Part shown: positions 38,952 to 50,025 of the stretch, in pieces | Numbering within the stretch: position 1 is the stretch's first letter | Layout of the letters: the number at the start of each line of letters is the position of its first letter | Assembly (NCBI RefSeq): GCF_003590095.1 | Contig: NC_039481.1 | Location: 6,634,001 to 6,698,000, forward strand | Source of the DNA: Trichoplusia ni | Lineage: Eukaryota > Arthropoda > Insecta > Lepidoptera > Noctuidae | Direction of reading: 5' to 3' | DNA: 64,000 nucleotides | Translations under genes and position numbers: made by a program | The notes under the pieces: model-generated | Database searches by the model: none | What the model saw: the letters and a program-made list of their open reading frames with translations, nothing else | What the model was told of the DNA's origin: nothing

Positions 38952-41887
38952 ATGAAATTATTGTGTCTCGTCACGTTATTGGTATGCGCCGGTGCGCAAG
39001 CCGCTACCCTCAACAATGAAGCCTTCCCTATGGGTTAGTTACAGCTCTATACAATATTTTCATTTTTTTATAGTCGTGTTAAAAAAAAATCTTGACTTTT
39101 TGGATAAACGAGAAAGTAAGTTTTTTGAATCTCGGAGTGCCATTAGTATCAGACCTTCAGTCGTATTTTTGTCAGCAGCTGCCCGACAAGCAACTCAGAA
39201 AGGAATTTAAGAACTAATAATATACACCTTTAAATTTTACAGAAGACACCGTTGAAAAGCGGCTTGAAAACACGCATGTGGCTCTAAACCTCGTGGGAAA
39301 AGACGGCGATGTAGCTGAGGCACCCGAACTAACAACAGCACTGAAGGCAGAAAACCGCAATGTGGTTACTGACGCCATCGAGGGCTTGTTGGAAGAAATC
39401 AGAGACGTCATCATCAATGGCAACGATGACCTGCCTCCTCTAGACCCCCTTGTGGTTGACGTCATCGGACCCTTGGATTATGATGCTTCTGGGTATGCTA
39501 TTCACACATTTTCTTACTTTTTTGCATGCCTGGATTTAAAAAATTAGTTAGTTTTTATAATGCAAAAGGTTTTAAAGCATATACATATATTTATACATAG
39601 CTTATACGCTATATACGTACCTATATGCCAATTAGTCCAAACTTGTTGTGTTGTGTTAAGTATTGCTTTCTGCTAAAAAAGAGTTGATGTAAAAGTAGTA
39701 GTCCTGATGCAGTATTTTTGTAAGAAAATCGTAATTATATGAACCTTAACTTCGGAGCTAAACTACGTAGGTAATTTAACGCTCTTAGTAGCTATTCGAT
39801 TTTATTAAATATGAATAATTGCGAAAGTTCCCTTTCGTTTAACTTTTTATCAGATTTGAATAAATCTGTGCAGGTGTTTCAGTGTTATCTTTTGATACGT
39901 TATTTCCGATGATAATAGATTGAGTAAATTACGAAATTTTCATATTCCTCTTTTTTCCGGAAATGCTTATATACATATTACTCGGAAAAACATTAAAGTA
40001 TAGTATTAGTCGTTGGGCCAAAGTCGCCACACTATGGGAGCCAGCGGATGGACGGCGTCGCCGTGGGAGGCCTAGGAAGCGGTGGCGAGACGATCTTAAC
40101 GCTTACCGCGCGGGCTGGTTCCTTGACGGCCAGAATAGAGAATCTTGGAAGGATTTGGTGGAGGCCTTTGCTCAGCAGTGGGTCACAGTTTGCTAGATAG
40201 AAAAAAATAGTCTTATACTTGCCATTAAAGACAAAATTAGCTAGCCCTTCCGTGTAACTCTCTCTCAAACTACGTTTAGGAGTTAAAGGACCGTCCAGTG
40301 TTGCCTAATTATACCACATAATACAAAAATAATTTAGTATTGTGATTTACAGTGTCAGAGGCGAAATCACCATAAACAACTTGAACATCGATGGTCTCCG
40401 TTGGTTTGTCGTTGACGACATCTCGTTCAACCCCCTCCGCCTTTCCTTTGGTATCCACATCACCGTTCCATGGATCACAGTCACTGGTAAGTTCGACATT
40501 TAAAACCAACGCATTGTTGTACAAACTGTTTTTGAAGGGACCTTTATATAACCCTTACTCTGATAACCTATCTACTGTAGACACTGTGTAATGACACGAA
40601 AAATGGTTCAAAAATATGTAAGCTTAAATAATGTTTCGACAATTTACTTCATTGTAAAAATGTCATTGATGAACATATGGATACGAAAAATAACCTTTTG
40701 TAACTACCTAAATGAAATGCTAATTACGTTATCATAAACACGGATTATTATTATAAGATAAACCACAATTGAATTAAGATCGGTATCTCAATTTAAGCCT
40801 TAAGTAACCAATATGTATTAAAAGAGATTAAAGTGATTGACAAAAGTATTTTTGTTTATCAGGAAGCTATGACGCCAGGACCAGGGTTGGCTTCCTAACC
40901 CACAGAGCTGGAGGTAACTTCAGGTACGTTTAACGTTACATACTTTTTTTACTTAACTCATTTTGTGCTCTTGTTTTTTTTTTCTTTAATCCTACAGTAA
41001 AGTGACTACAGCCTCGTATGATCTACCGAACTTGACTTCCTTTCAAATCTTAAAAAGTTAGATTCCTCGATTCTTCGTCTATATTACCTTCACTTGTCTT
41101 AAACTGAGAGTTGAAATTCAGTATACGTGTTACCAATGGATAATGCGATAGAAGCTTACAAATTTCTTGACACCTTTCAAGTTTTAACATTATGACACAT
41201 TGTTACAGAGTGTTCGCCCACCGTATCGAGGTTGGCGTCGACCTGAGGCTGGGCACCAACCTGTTCGGCGGACACTTAGTGCTTCGCGAGCTGGACATCA
41301 AGATCGACATCCATGACACCCACGTAAGTTAAAAAAACAGGCCAAAACTTTAAAATGTCTGAGGTACCACGAGTTAGTTCAGCCTCTTTGGGAAGGATAG
41401 TATTTTAGAAGGAGCGATTGCCTATCTGACCTCTTTAACCCTGTGACCTTGACATCTTAACAAGACTGTTTGTCAGAGCTTTCTTTCCGCAACGACTATC
41501 AAAGATGCATAAATAACAGCTATGGGACCAGGTATTTAACGCTTCCGAAATATGGCGCAACACGTTCGAACACAGAATGTCACCCAACCCCGGACCGATC
41601 TATCAAGCGTAGCTTACTTATCCTGTGATTTATCAACATCCATGAGCTTAAGCAATAAGTTTTCAGACAAAGACATAAAGACGTATGATTTTCCTCTTTA
41701 GATCCAGATCACCGGCATGACCGGCTCCAACCTAGTCAACGGCTTCATCAGCAACATGGTGCAGAACATTTCCCAGGATTTGATCCAGTCTGAGATGGAG
41801 AATGTGAGCAACCTGCTCAGTGAAGAACTCTTTGATGTCATCAATGATGTCCTTAAAGATTACACCCTCGCCGATATCCTAGGATAG
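38952..41887 (+). CDS. JHBP/group-7-allergen-like secreted lipid-binding protein (paralogue D)
   Basis: Predicted 275-residue secreted carrier; ligand unknown. Exons: 38952-39033, 39243-39492, 40353-40486, 40863-40923, 41209-41323, 41702-41887; total 828 nt, phases 1,2,1,2,0, with the 61-nt fourth exon shared with paralogues B and C. Signal peptide MKLLCLVTLLVCAGAQA. Exon 2 is longer than in the others and acidic. Strand motifs: VRGEITINNLNIDGLRWFVV, TRVGFLTHRAGGNFRVFAHR, GGHLVLRELDIKIDIHDTHI; the C-terminal helix ends YTLADILG. The mature protein has no cysteine. Preceded by an acceptor-like ACAG, so a 5' UTR intron is likely. ATTAAA at 41963-41968 may be the poly(A) signal. Confidence 0.87.
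39493..40352 (+). other. Intron 2 of paralogue D with LINE tail
   Basis: An 860-bp intron; 40008-40197 encodes a LINE C-terminal fragment, the rest is AT-rich and empty. Confidence 0.65.
40008..40197 (+). pseudogene. C-terminal fragment of a non-LTR retrotransposon polyprotein
   Basis: The sense-strand frame reads SRWAKVATLWEP, then GRRRRGRPRKRWRDDL, then NRESWKDLVEAFAQQW and a stop at 40194-40196. This arrangement (Arg-rich GRPRKRW box followed by WxxLxEAxxQQW) ends many insect LINE reverse-transcriptase proteins. Only the tail survives, inserted in an intron of paralogue D. Confidence 0.8.
40487..40862 (+). other. Intron 3 of paralogue D
   Basis: 376 bp, AT-rich, nothing recognised. Confidence 0.6.
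41324..41701 (+). other. Intron 5 of paralogue D
   Basis: 378 bp, nothing recognised. Confidence 0.6.
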
Positions 41888-43079
41888 AAAATATAACTAT
41901 TATTTAAGAATGTAACCACGAAATGTTAATGCTCAACTTTTACACTTAGTAGAATTCGATTTATTAAATGTATGTACCTACTATGGAACAAATATATTAC
42001 ACTGATTTGTTTTTCGAACAAAAAAAAGATTTATATATATTATGTATTTTATTTTTTATATATTATATCATTTATATAGAAATAGATAAAGAACGCACCT
42101 CGGGAACCTGCTCTCAATTTATCAGAGTATTTTTCTCCCAGTGCTTGGCATGAAGGCAAAACAAATAGGAATTTATAATTTTCAAAATACGATCCCGAAC
42201 GCCTAACACAATAAGCAGAGCAAGAAAGATCAAGTGAAGATACATATACACTCGCATTCGAATTTAAACAAATTGCAGGTAGGTAAGCTTTTGATGTATC
42301 TACCTATCTAAGTCAATAATGTAGACATCAATTATTCGTCCACTAACTTTTTATAGCATCAGTTCAAATCATGCATTACCGTAAAATATTTAAAATCTAG
42401 GAGAATGTTTATATAACACTAACGGTTACAGAGAGGTTTTGTCAATTTTTAAACATTGAGAGGGGCAGGGATAAGAAAAGGGAATATTTTAAAAGGATTA
42501 TATGAAAAGATAAACGTCAGTCAGCTAACGAAACCCGTAATTCAAGATCCTATCCTGGAGAGACGATTAATGAATGTAAATGTGCTCTTGAAGATCAATA
42601 AACATAACAAACTGAACACTGTGACTTAAAGTGTATAAATACTTGTGTAATAAACTATAATCGACCGTCCATACGATTGATTAAAAAACGACATTATCTT
42701 TGTCACTGTCAAGTGTAACATGGAGACAAGTAGTGTGCGATATGCATTTCCGAGATCCGATTACATGCAGGAAACGTTGCACGTTGACGGTGTTTAGGTT
42801 CAGTCAGTAAGAGTCTGAAACTACCCGCTTCCTGCCCCGAAGAGGTTAGGGTCCATTAGAAATGCAACGTAATAATAATAAACGTACCAGTAGTTAAACG
42901 TTATTATACAACACGTTATTAGCCAAGTGACGTCTATTTGTCATTAAAATCCGTCACAATCCAATCCAAGCTTAATCCAAGAGTGCAGCATGACACACAG
43001 AGTTGTCTAAAGTTTTAAATGGGGTCACGTGACCAGATTTGTCGCTGCAAACGAGCGTCGAGCGGCTGCATTATGGTCT
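41888..43079. other. Intergenic, no gene seen
   Basis: 3' flank of paralogue D up to the start of the inverted-repeat element. The short frame at 41968-42153 is AT-rich and shows no domain. Confidence 0.6.
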
Positions 43080-45037
43080 AAGAGCCCGTGAACCCCAGAC
43101 CTTCGTTATTTTATAAAAGCTGAAAGTTTGTCAGCGCATACTCCCAACCCAGGTAAGAACGATGGACCATTATGAAGTTTGGGTTATAGTGGCTTAGGCA
43201 GGTAAACGGTACTAAAGGTGTGTAAAATACCGATCTAAATTCGTCAAATAATAAAGTGCGATTTTTTGATATTATCTTCAGAATATTATATAAAACCCCC
43301 TTTTTCATTGCCAGACACTTCACATCGTGGCAACCCCTTGCCAGACACCCTTAATGTTCATGAAATTATAGTTTAACTTACGTTATAGTATAAAAGCTGA
43401 TTTTTATATATAATACTTGGGTAATAAGTAGATGATGTTTCGTCATTAGCCAGACATTTTTTATAGTTCCAACCCCTTGCCAGACAAGCATGTAGGGTAG
43501 CTGTAGGAGCGAGCGCGAGGCAGTATGTATATGAGTGAGTGCGAGTGAGATGGCGAGTTAAGTCTACCGCGATACCTCACTGCGCAGTTGTTATTTCTAC
43601 TTTTTTTTATTTATTTATTCAGTTAACACAGGTACACGTTATACTTATGACATAGTACAGTGTCTCACAAAACAGTACACACTGTTTGTCTGCGAGATCA
43701 AAAGTATATAAACTTATAAAAAAAACTTAAATTATACGTATTATTATATAAACTTATAAAAAAACTTAAATTATACATATTATTATATAAACTTATACTG
43801 CGCATGTATTGTTTAGTACTCAGTACATGTTTACATCAGCTAAAATAATATAATATAGTATGATACGTAGATATATGTTTACAATTTGTTTATGTGACTT
43901 TTTAAATAAAAGTGATTTTGTATTAAAAATAAGTCATGGGTGATACATTAATTTGTGTTATTTGCAACAAAAGTAGTGGCAAAATAACATTATTTTCTGA
44001 CGAGACATTGAAAAAATGTGAATTAATTTTAAAATTGCGAAAAAAACATAACCTTAAGTACAATGACATCATTTTTCCACGTGAATACACAGAGGGTGGC
44101 TATCACAGGGAATGTTACAAATCATTCACAGGGCTAATGAAAAAATATTTTACCTCAGAACCAAAAAATTCTCAAATTTTTAACAATTTAAGGTAATTGT
44201 AGCATCGAATGTCTTTCCTTAAGATGTTTTTAAAATTTACATAGATTATTAGTTAAATAAATCTGCGCCAAAAAGTTTATTTGCATGAGTCATTCTAATC
44301 ACAAATCTCTTCTTAAGACATACAATGTTTGTCTGGCAAGGGGTTAGAACTATAAAAAATGTCTGGCTAATAAGGAAACATCATCTAATTATTACCCAAA
44401 TATTATATATAGAAATCAGCTATTACACTTTAACGTAAGTAATGATATAATTAATATCATTCTTATCATTTATAACGAATATTTAATTAATAATAATTGA
44501 AGATAGCACATATTATTGTTTTAGTTGATGTAAGCATGTATTAAATACTAAACAATACAAACGCATCTCACTCGCACCCACTTATATACATACTGCCTCG
44601 CGCTCGCTCCTACAGCTACCCTACATGCTTGTCTGGCAAGGGGTTGGAACTATAAAAAATGTCTGGCTAATGACGAAACATCATCTACTTATTACCCAAG
44701 TATTATATATAAAAATCAGCTTTTATACTATAACGTAAGTTAAACTATAATTTCATGAACATTAAGGGTGTCTGGCAAGGGGTTGCCACGATGTGAAGTG
44801 TCTGGCAATGAAAAAGGGGGTTTTTTTATAATATTCTGAAGATAATATCAAAAAATCGCACTTTATTATTTGACGAATTTAGATCGGTATTTTACACACC
44901 TTTAGTACCGTTTACCTGCCTAAGCCACTATAACCCAAACTTCATAATGGTCCATCGTTCTTACCTGGGTTGGGAGTATGCGCTGACAAACTTTCAGCTT
45001 TTATAAAATAACGAAGGTCTGGGGTTCACGGGCTCTT
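43080..45037. mobile_element. DNA transposon derivative with long terminal inverted repeats (copy 1, complete)
   Basis: Both ends carry AAGAGCCCGTGAACCCCAGA in opposite orientation (starting 43080, ending 45037). The arms remain inverted copies for roughly 480 bp and beyond. The left arm continues its match at 43804-43860 after a 240-bp insertion containing two 38-bp AT-rich tandem units. Inside the arms a GTCTGGC/GCCAGAC motif recurs: four times in the left arm and six in the right, often followed by AAGGGGTT. The centre has one short reading frame (43936-44196). Total 1958 bp. No complete transposase is present, so it is non-autonomous. No clear target duplication was found; the superfamily is not assigned. 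Confidence 0.85.
43936..44196 (+). CDS. Short transposon-borne zinc-binding domain, 86 residues (copy 1)
   Basis: Reads MGDTLICVICNKSSGK at the start. CxxC at residues 7-10 and HRECYKSF near residues 56-63 form a plausible C2HC metal site; the middle (LKLRKKHNLKYNDIIFP) is basic. This resembles an N-terminal domain I recall from transposon-related insect proteins, but I cannot name it. The frame ends at ...TTTAAGGTAATT, which is also a good splice donor. It may therefore be the first exon of a larger transposase whose later exons were deleted. Identical in copy 2 at 54565-54825. Confidence 0.55.
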   Translation: MGDTLICVICNKSSGKITLFSDETLKKCELILKLRKKHNLKYNDIIFPREYTEGGYHRECYKSFTGLMKKYFTSEPKNSQIFNNLR

Positions 45038-45346
45038 GCTCTATTAGCCCGCACCTTAATACCCACACAATAGTTTTGAAAGGAATGAAATGAAAAAATA
45101 GTTTTATCCTGTATTAAGATTATTCTAAACGATTGGACTTCATTCTTGTTATATGTTGGTAGAATTTGTTTAGTTTTTCTATCAATGTTACATAATATAC
45201 TCCATGAGTATACAGGTAATATATTAAAAATCTTTGTTTAACCTATGATTGTGTCTATGACAGGATTGACTGTCACTGACAGTGCGCGTTGTGGTGACAG
45301 AATATTTATTTAGGCTTTACCTGAGAGTTATTTAGAATAATTTACG
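45038..45346 (+). other. Cyclin C upstream region (copy 1)
   Basis: Only 309 bp separate the end of the inverted-repeat transposon from the cyclin C ATG. TATA is not evident; GACTGTCACTGACAGTGC near 45270 is a small hairpin. Whatever promoter cyclin C uses is here or inside the transposon arm. Confidence 0.5.
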
Positions 45347-46632
45347 ATGGCTGGTAATTTTTGGCAAAGTTCTCACCACCAGCAATGGATATTAGATAAA
45401 CAGGATCTCGTACGAGATCGTCAACTCGATTTAGCTATATTGACAGAAGAAGAATATCAGAAAATATTCAACTTCTTCGCAAGCATAATTCAGGTTTTAG
45501 GAGAACAGTTAAAGCTTCGTCAACAAGTTATAGCAACTGCCACAGTGTACTTCAAGAGATTTTATGCAAGAAATTCGTTGAAATGTATAGACCCGTTGCT
45601 TTTAGCACCGACATGTGTGTTCCTCGCTTCCAAGGTTGAAGAATTCGGTGTTATATCAAATTCAAGACTAATAACAACATGCCAAACGGTGATCAAAAAT
45701 AAATTTAGTTATGCATACGGACAGCAAGAGTTTCCGTACAGAACTAACCATATTCTGGAGTGCGAGTTTTATCTGTTGGAGAATTTGGATTGCTGTTTGA
45801 TTGTATACCAGCCATACAGGCCTTTACTGCTGTTTGTACAAGATATAGGGCAAGACGATCAATTGTTGACATACGCGTGGAGAATCGTCAATGATTCCCT
45901 AAGGACTGATGTCAGTTTACTCTACCCACCATATCAGGTACTAACTTATTCAATATTAGAAGCTGTGTTAAAATTTCGTTTTTATTACATACATTTATAT
46001 TGAATCTTATGTTTTTTAGATTGCTATAGCCTCTCTACACATAGCCTGTGTGATGCTTGGAAAAGAAAACCTCAAGCCCTGGTTTGCTGAACTGAATGTA
46101 GATATGGACAAAGTAAGTTAAAAAACACAAATAGTTAGCTTCCAGTCTTACTAGAATCATATATACAAGTGGTATAGATCATTGTCCACAACAAACCCAC
46201 TGTAACCAACAAGTCTTTGTGTTTCACAAATGCATGGCTGATTCTGGGTGTGTTCAAGTGTCTTTAATATTTGTGAAACTCCTTGCAACACAAGTTTTTA
46301 AATAAAACATTAATAACATTATCTATAAAGCTAGGGTTCTTTTTATGTAAAATAAAGCACTGGACACATTACCTGGACTCCATTTTTTGTAACACGTTTC
46401 CTGGAGCTTTTTTAAACAAACTAATTTGTGCATTTACTGTAATGCTTACTTGTACACCAATTTTAATATATCATGAATACTGTCTTTATGATACTAACTT
46501 TTTTTTCAGATCCAGGAGATAGTGAGGTCAATAATAAATTTATATGAAATGTGGAAAAGTTATGATGAGAAGAAAGAGATCCAAGCTTTGTTAGTAAAAA
46601 TGCCGAAACCAAAGCCTGCACCCCAAAGATAG
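45347..46632 (+). CDS. CycC: Cyclin C (copy 1)
   Basis: Regulatory partner of CDK8 in the Mediator kinase module, acting in the nucleus on RNA polymerase II transcription. Three exons: 45347-45937, 46020-46112, 46510-46632; 268 residues, close to the 267-residue fly and 283-residue human proteins. N-terminal signature MAGNFWQSSHHQQWILDKQD; first cyclin box includes QVIATATVYFKRFYARNSL and LLAPTCVFLASKVEEFG; the second begins near NHILECEFYLLENLDCCLIV and continues through SLLYPPYQ into IAIASLHIACVMLGKENLKP. C-terminus KPKPAPQR. All junctions are GT-AG with phase 0. The exons are identical to copy 2. Confidence 0.96.
46113..46509 (+). other. Intron 2 of cyclin C (copy 1)
   Basis: 397 bp, nothing recognised; the 79-codon frame here is intronic chance. 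Confidence 0.7.
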
Positions 46633-48994
46633 TAGTAGATGATACCTATAATAATCATAGTGTATCTTTAAGAAATTAGATTGTCACAGTAATGTATAAA
46701 GAAAAATGTTCATAATGGATGTGATTGGTTTCTGTATGATATTAAGAATTTTTGAACCAATCTCATTAGCTTTTAAGAAAAAGTTTCATACCTACCGATC
46801 CTGGTGTTAGTTTATGGTATGTTGACTTTTTGACTCAGATTGTATAGGGTTGACTACCTTAAATTCATCACATTTAAGAAAAATAAGAATGTTTTAATAG
46901 AGTAAATGGATGACAGGTTACAATAATTTCCAACAAAATGATTGGCAGGCACCACTGCCATAGAGAAAGATTTTTGCAGTTGGGAAAGCAAGGTGGTGCA
47001 CTACAGGGGGTATGGGAGCTTCTTGCTTCCACAATTTCTTACTGATGGTAATCTTTGTATTCAAAAAGAAGATTATACTGCTATAAATAAGCAAATGTTT
47101 TGTAAAATAAAATCTGAGTAGTTGAATAAGTACAATAGGTGTAATTTTAGTATGTATGATATTTGCCTTTGTATTTAACAAAAGTAGAATTAAAATGTTC
47201 CTAACAAACAACTTCTCAACAGTATTTTTGAAAATTGTATATTTGTAAGTAAGTACATGAAATAAATTTTGACAATCAATTGATAATAATATTATTTCTA
47301 TAAATACATTATCCATGTCAGTTTGAATTAATAACTGGTAGATAAAGAAGTCAATTCTGAATTAAATTTACTTTTTTTTAGCACAATGCTTTAATTTACA
47401 TGCCTGTCTTCACTTTAACTTACTACAATCCTATTGCATCTATTTTCTCGTACCTGTTAACATATAAAAAATGTTCATTCTCTTTGACACACTCCCTGGG
47501 GGAGCTACAAAAAATAGTCCATATTTTTATCAAATAATATGTAATTTTTGATACAATTAAGAGATGAAAGAATAGTCCAAAAGTATTTATTTCTATGAAC
47601 AGATGTTTCACGAAGTAGGGTTTTAGTCATAACACAATCAGCTCCAACATCATGATATCTAAAGACTGTCAACAGATTTATCTGTAAAAATGTTATTATA
47701 TTCTATCAACATTACGGTATCAATTGTTTCATTTTTAAACACATACGCATCTCATATGTACCTCCTACTCCTACTAAAATGATATCCTTTTGAAGTTGTC
47801 CACACCGCCGCAACGTGCGAATTTATTACTGCGTTAACGGCAAGTGAAGTAAAAACCTACCATAGGCACAAAGTGCACATAATTAACTAGTATCTAGAGT
47901 ATTTAAAGAAAGTGCAGGTCTGGGTACCGCCATTTATATCACAAATTATTTTTCGTACCGAAGCTGTATAGTAGAGCTAGGGCCTGATTATAAAAAAATG
48001 CATTTTCGTCAAAGCCTGGAGATCCGTTACACGGTCAGTCATAGGTACACCGAACCACCAACCGCCATAAAAATCCTGGCTATTCATAAGTCACCAGACT
48101 GCAAGTTTTCCTGGAAAGCACATCGATTAAAGAGAAAGATAATTTGTTGAGAACGTAAGTTTTCCCTTTTACATAAGCATTTATTTATTTATTTAAAACC
48201 ACATGTAACTATCATCACAGGCTTAACCTAATACAATAGTGTAGTTATAATTGTAGGTCTAGGTATAGTTATTCTTAACATCCATTACTAATATGAAATA
48301 CAAAATAACGATTTCCGTTTGCGCTACAGGCGCATCACTTGACACCTGTATGCATAATTACAAATCCGTGCAACCAAGTAACGGCTTATTGTATAAGAGT
48401 AAAACCATAACAATTCCGATCTTCTCATATCAAAACAATAGTTAGCCATATTACTGTAGTAGCCACACTGTTGGAAAACTTCAGGACTGTTATCACTATA
48501 AGACAACTCTAGGTGTAAATCCACATTTTACGGAAATTATCTAAGCTCCTTGGAGTTGTGCTTGTAGTGTATTTTTTTTCTCATTTGCACAATCAAGCAT
48601 TATACCTACTCAACAAGCTTTACCAGCCCTAATAAGTCTTGGTTTTGTACATCGTACCTACGTCGTAACTTATTTGGGATTTAGACTAACTTATTTTACA
48701 AAGATAGATGCAGATTATTCAAGTTAAATTGATTGCCTGATGAGGAAGATGAAACATACGATACAGTATAAGACTATCAGACCCAGTGTAGAAAATCTAT
48801 TTAGATAATCTCTCTCCTTTCTGCCAGTAGGTAGTAAATTTTCACTAGTATTTTCGTCGTAGTTGACCGCTAGAATGCAGATACCCAAAGAAAGATAAAA
48901 AATATTGATCTTACATTTTTAGTATCTTGTCCTAAAAACTAAACAAGGAAGTGGTTATCCTACATATTTCGGTGAACGATTCCAAATACCTTTG
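46633..48994. other. Cyclin C 3' flank and intergenic
   Basis: AT-rich; AATAAA at 47106-47111 could be a cyclin C poly(A) signal. The 132-codon minus-strand frame at 46918-47316 is AT-rich with no domain and is not called. The duplicated block is known to extend to 48633 only because the window ends. Confidence 0.55.
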
Positions 48995-49031
48995 TATATA
49001 AATGGTGTGGAATCAGAGCTCGCCACCAGTT
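48995..49031 (+). promoter_or_regulatory. TATA box and initiator of the 49064 gene
   Basis: TATATAAAT (48995-49003) and CCAGTTG (49026-49032), spaced about 30 bp, followed by the ATG at 49064. Fits a standard arthropod TATA/initiator core promoter and a 5' UTR of about 36 nt. Confidence 0.6.
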
Positions 49032-49063
49032 GAGTCGCCTCCGCTGTAGACGCTACATCCAAC

Positions 49064-50025
49064 ATGTCTGTAAGAGTATTGCTTTGTGACCTATGCGTCA
49101 TCCTGCTGTTTGGACTGAACTTCATCTTGGCTGACGAGAAACCAAACATGTACGTAGATTTTTATTCTAAACATCATAATTCATCAGCGAAGCTTTCGAT
49201 TTGATTTTATTTTTCCAGTTTTCGATTAAGAAGAACGTTGTCTTTCCTGGCTCCAACAATTTAACGTCAAGTTCATCAAATACCCGTGATCATTCTTGAT
49301 TTCAATAAAGCATAAGTGTTTGTGTACCTTTGTCTTAGTTTACCGGCGCCAGACGATGGCCCTAAAGGCAACTGTTCGTGTGGCGGATTTGCGACTAGTT
49401 CGATAGAACCCGGTAGTCAGCCTCTCCTCTCACAGACACCGGGGCTGGTCGTCAAGTGTGACGATGAAGGAGCGGGTACGTGCAAGAGTCTCTGCAATGC
49501 CTTGGCGACCGCTACCAAAGCGAAGGGACCCGAAGTCTTATGCAATAGACTAAAGAACGCGAAGGAATTAAAGGTACCTCGTCATATTTTTTATTGCATC
49601 TGTGCAGAAACCGCATTTACCTAATACTGTTCATCGTACAATTACTGCGCATTGTTAACCTTTTAGCTCTATACAATATTGTGGTCTAGAAGGTACTTAC
49701 AGAGGCCAGAATCTGTTAATTTACTCATATCTAGGGAGACCTCTTTCTATCTAAATAGAACCTATCAAAATTTAACGTACAAAATAAAATTAATCTCCTA
49801 TCAAATTCCATAAGTAATTTAACTAAAATTCACCCGGTACTAACTTGTTTAAAATTATTTATTTTGCAGTTGTCAGCGTTCTACCAGATTTGCGACAAGC
49901 CGTGGACGTATGCCGAACTGACCGCTGACGTGCCGTTGTGCTGCGAAGAATCCAAGGTGAAGCCCTGCCCCTCCGTGGAGAAGACGAACACCACAGACAC
50001 AGTAGACGCTAAGACAGTTATGTAA
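49064..50025 (+). CDS. Secreted cysteine-rich protein, follicle cell protein 3C-like
   Basis: Exons 49064-49149, 49339-49573, 49870-50025 (GT-AG, phases 2 and 0) give 158 residues. Residues 1-22 form a signal peptide (VILLFGLNFILA core). The mature chain has ten cysteines: CSCGG, VKCDD, CKSLCNAL, VLCNRL, YQICDK, PLCCEE, KPCPS, compatible with five disulfides. The order and the phrases SQPLLSQTPGLVVKCDDEG and GPEVLC resemble the insect family named after Drosophila follicle cell protein 3C, whose molecular function is unclear; the resemblance is from recall. AATAAA at 50208-50213 is a likely poly(A) signal. If the block is a false duplication, a second copy should lie just past the right edge of the window. 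Confidence 0.75.

Larger units (their letters stand above)
43216..48633. repeat. Duplicated block, copy 1 (contains cyclin C)
   Basis: Matches 53844-54835 plus 59567-64000 in the same orientation. Offset is 10628-10629 before the copia insertion and 15365-15367 after it. I found five one-base differences, all in homopolymer length: T8/T9 near 43605, T3/T4 near 47493, A3/A2 near 47738, A5/A6 near 47855, T2/T3 near 48490. The left limit is at 43215/43216; the right limit is set only by the end of the window. Confidence 0.95.

Noticed and set aside
43111..43323. Minus-strand frame shared in part with 53670-53951
   Set aside because: It lies in the transposon's left inverted arm; the shared piece follows from the duplication, and the two versions diverge at the Harbinger junction.
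46918..47316. 132-codon minus-strand frame, also present at 62283-62681
   Set aside because: AT-rich, no domain, lies in the cyclin C 3' flank; its second appearance only reflects the duplicated block.
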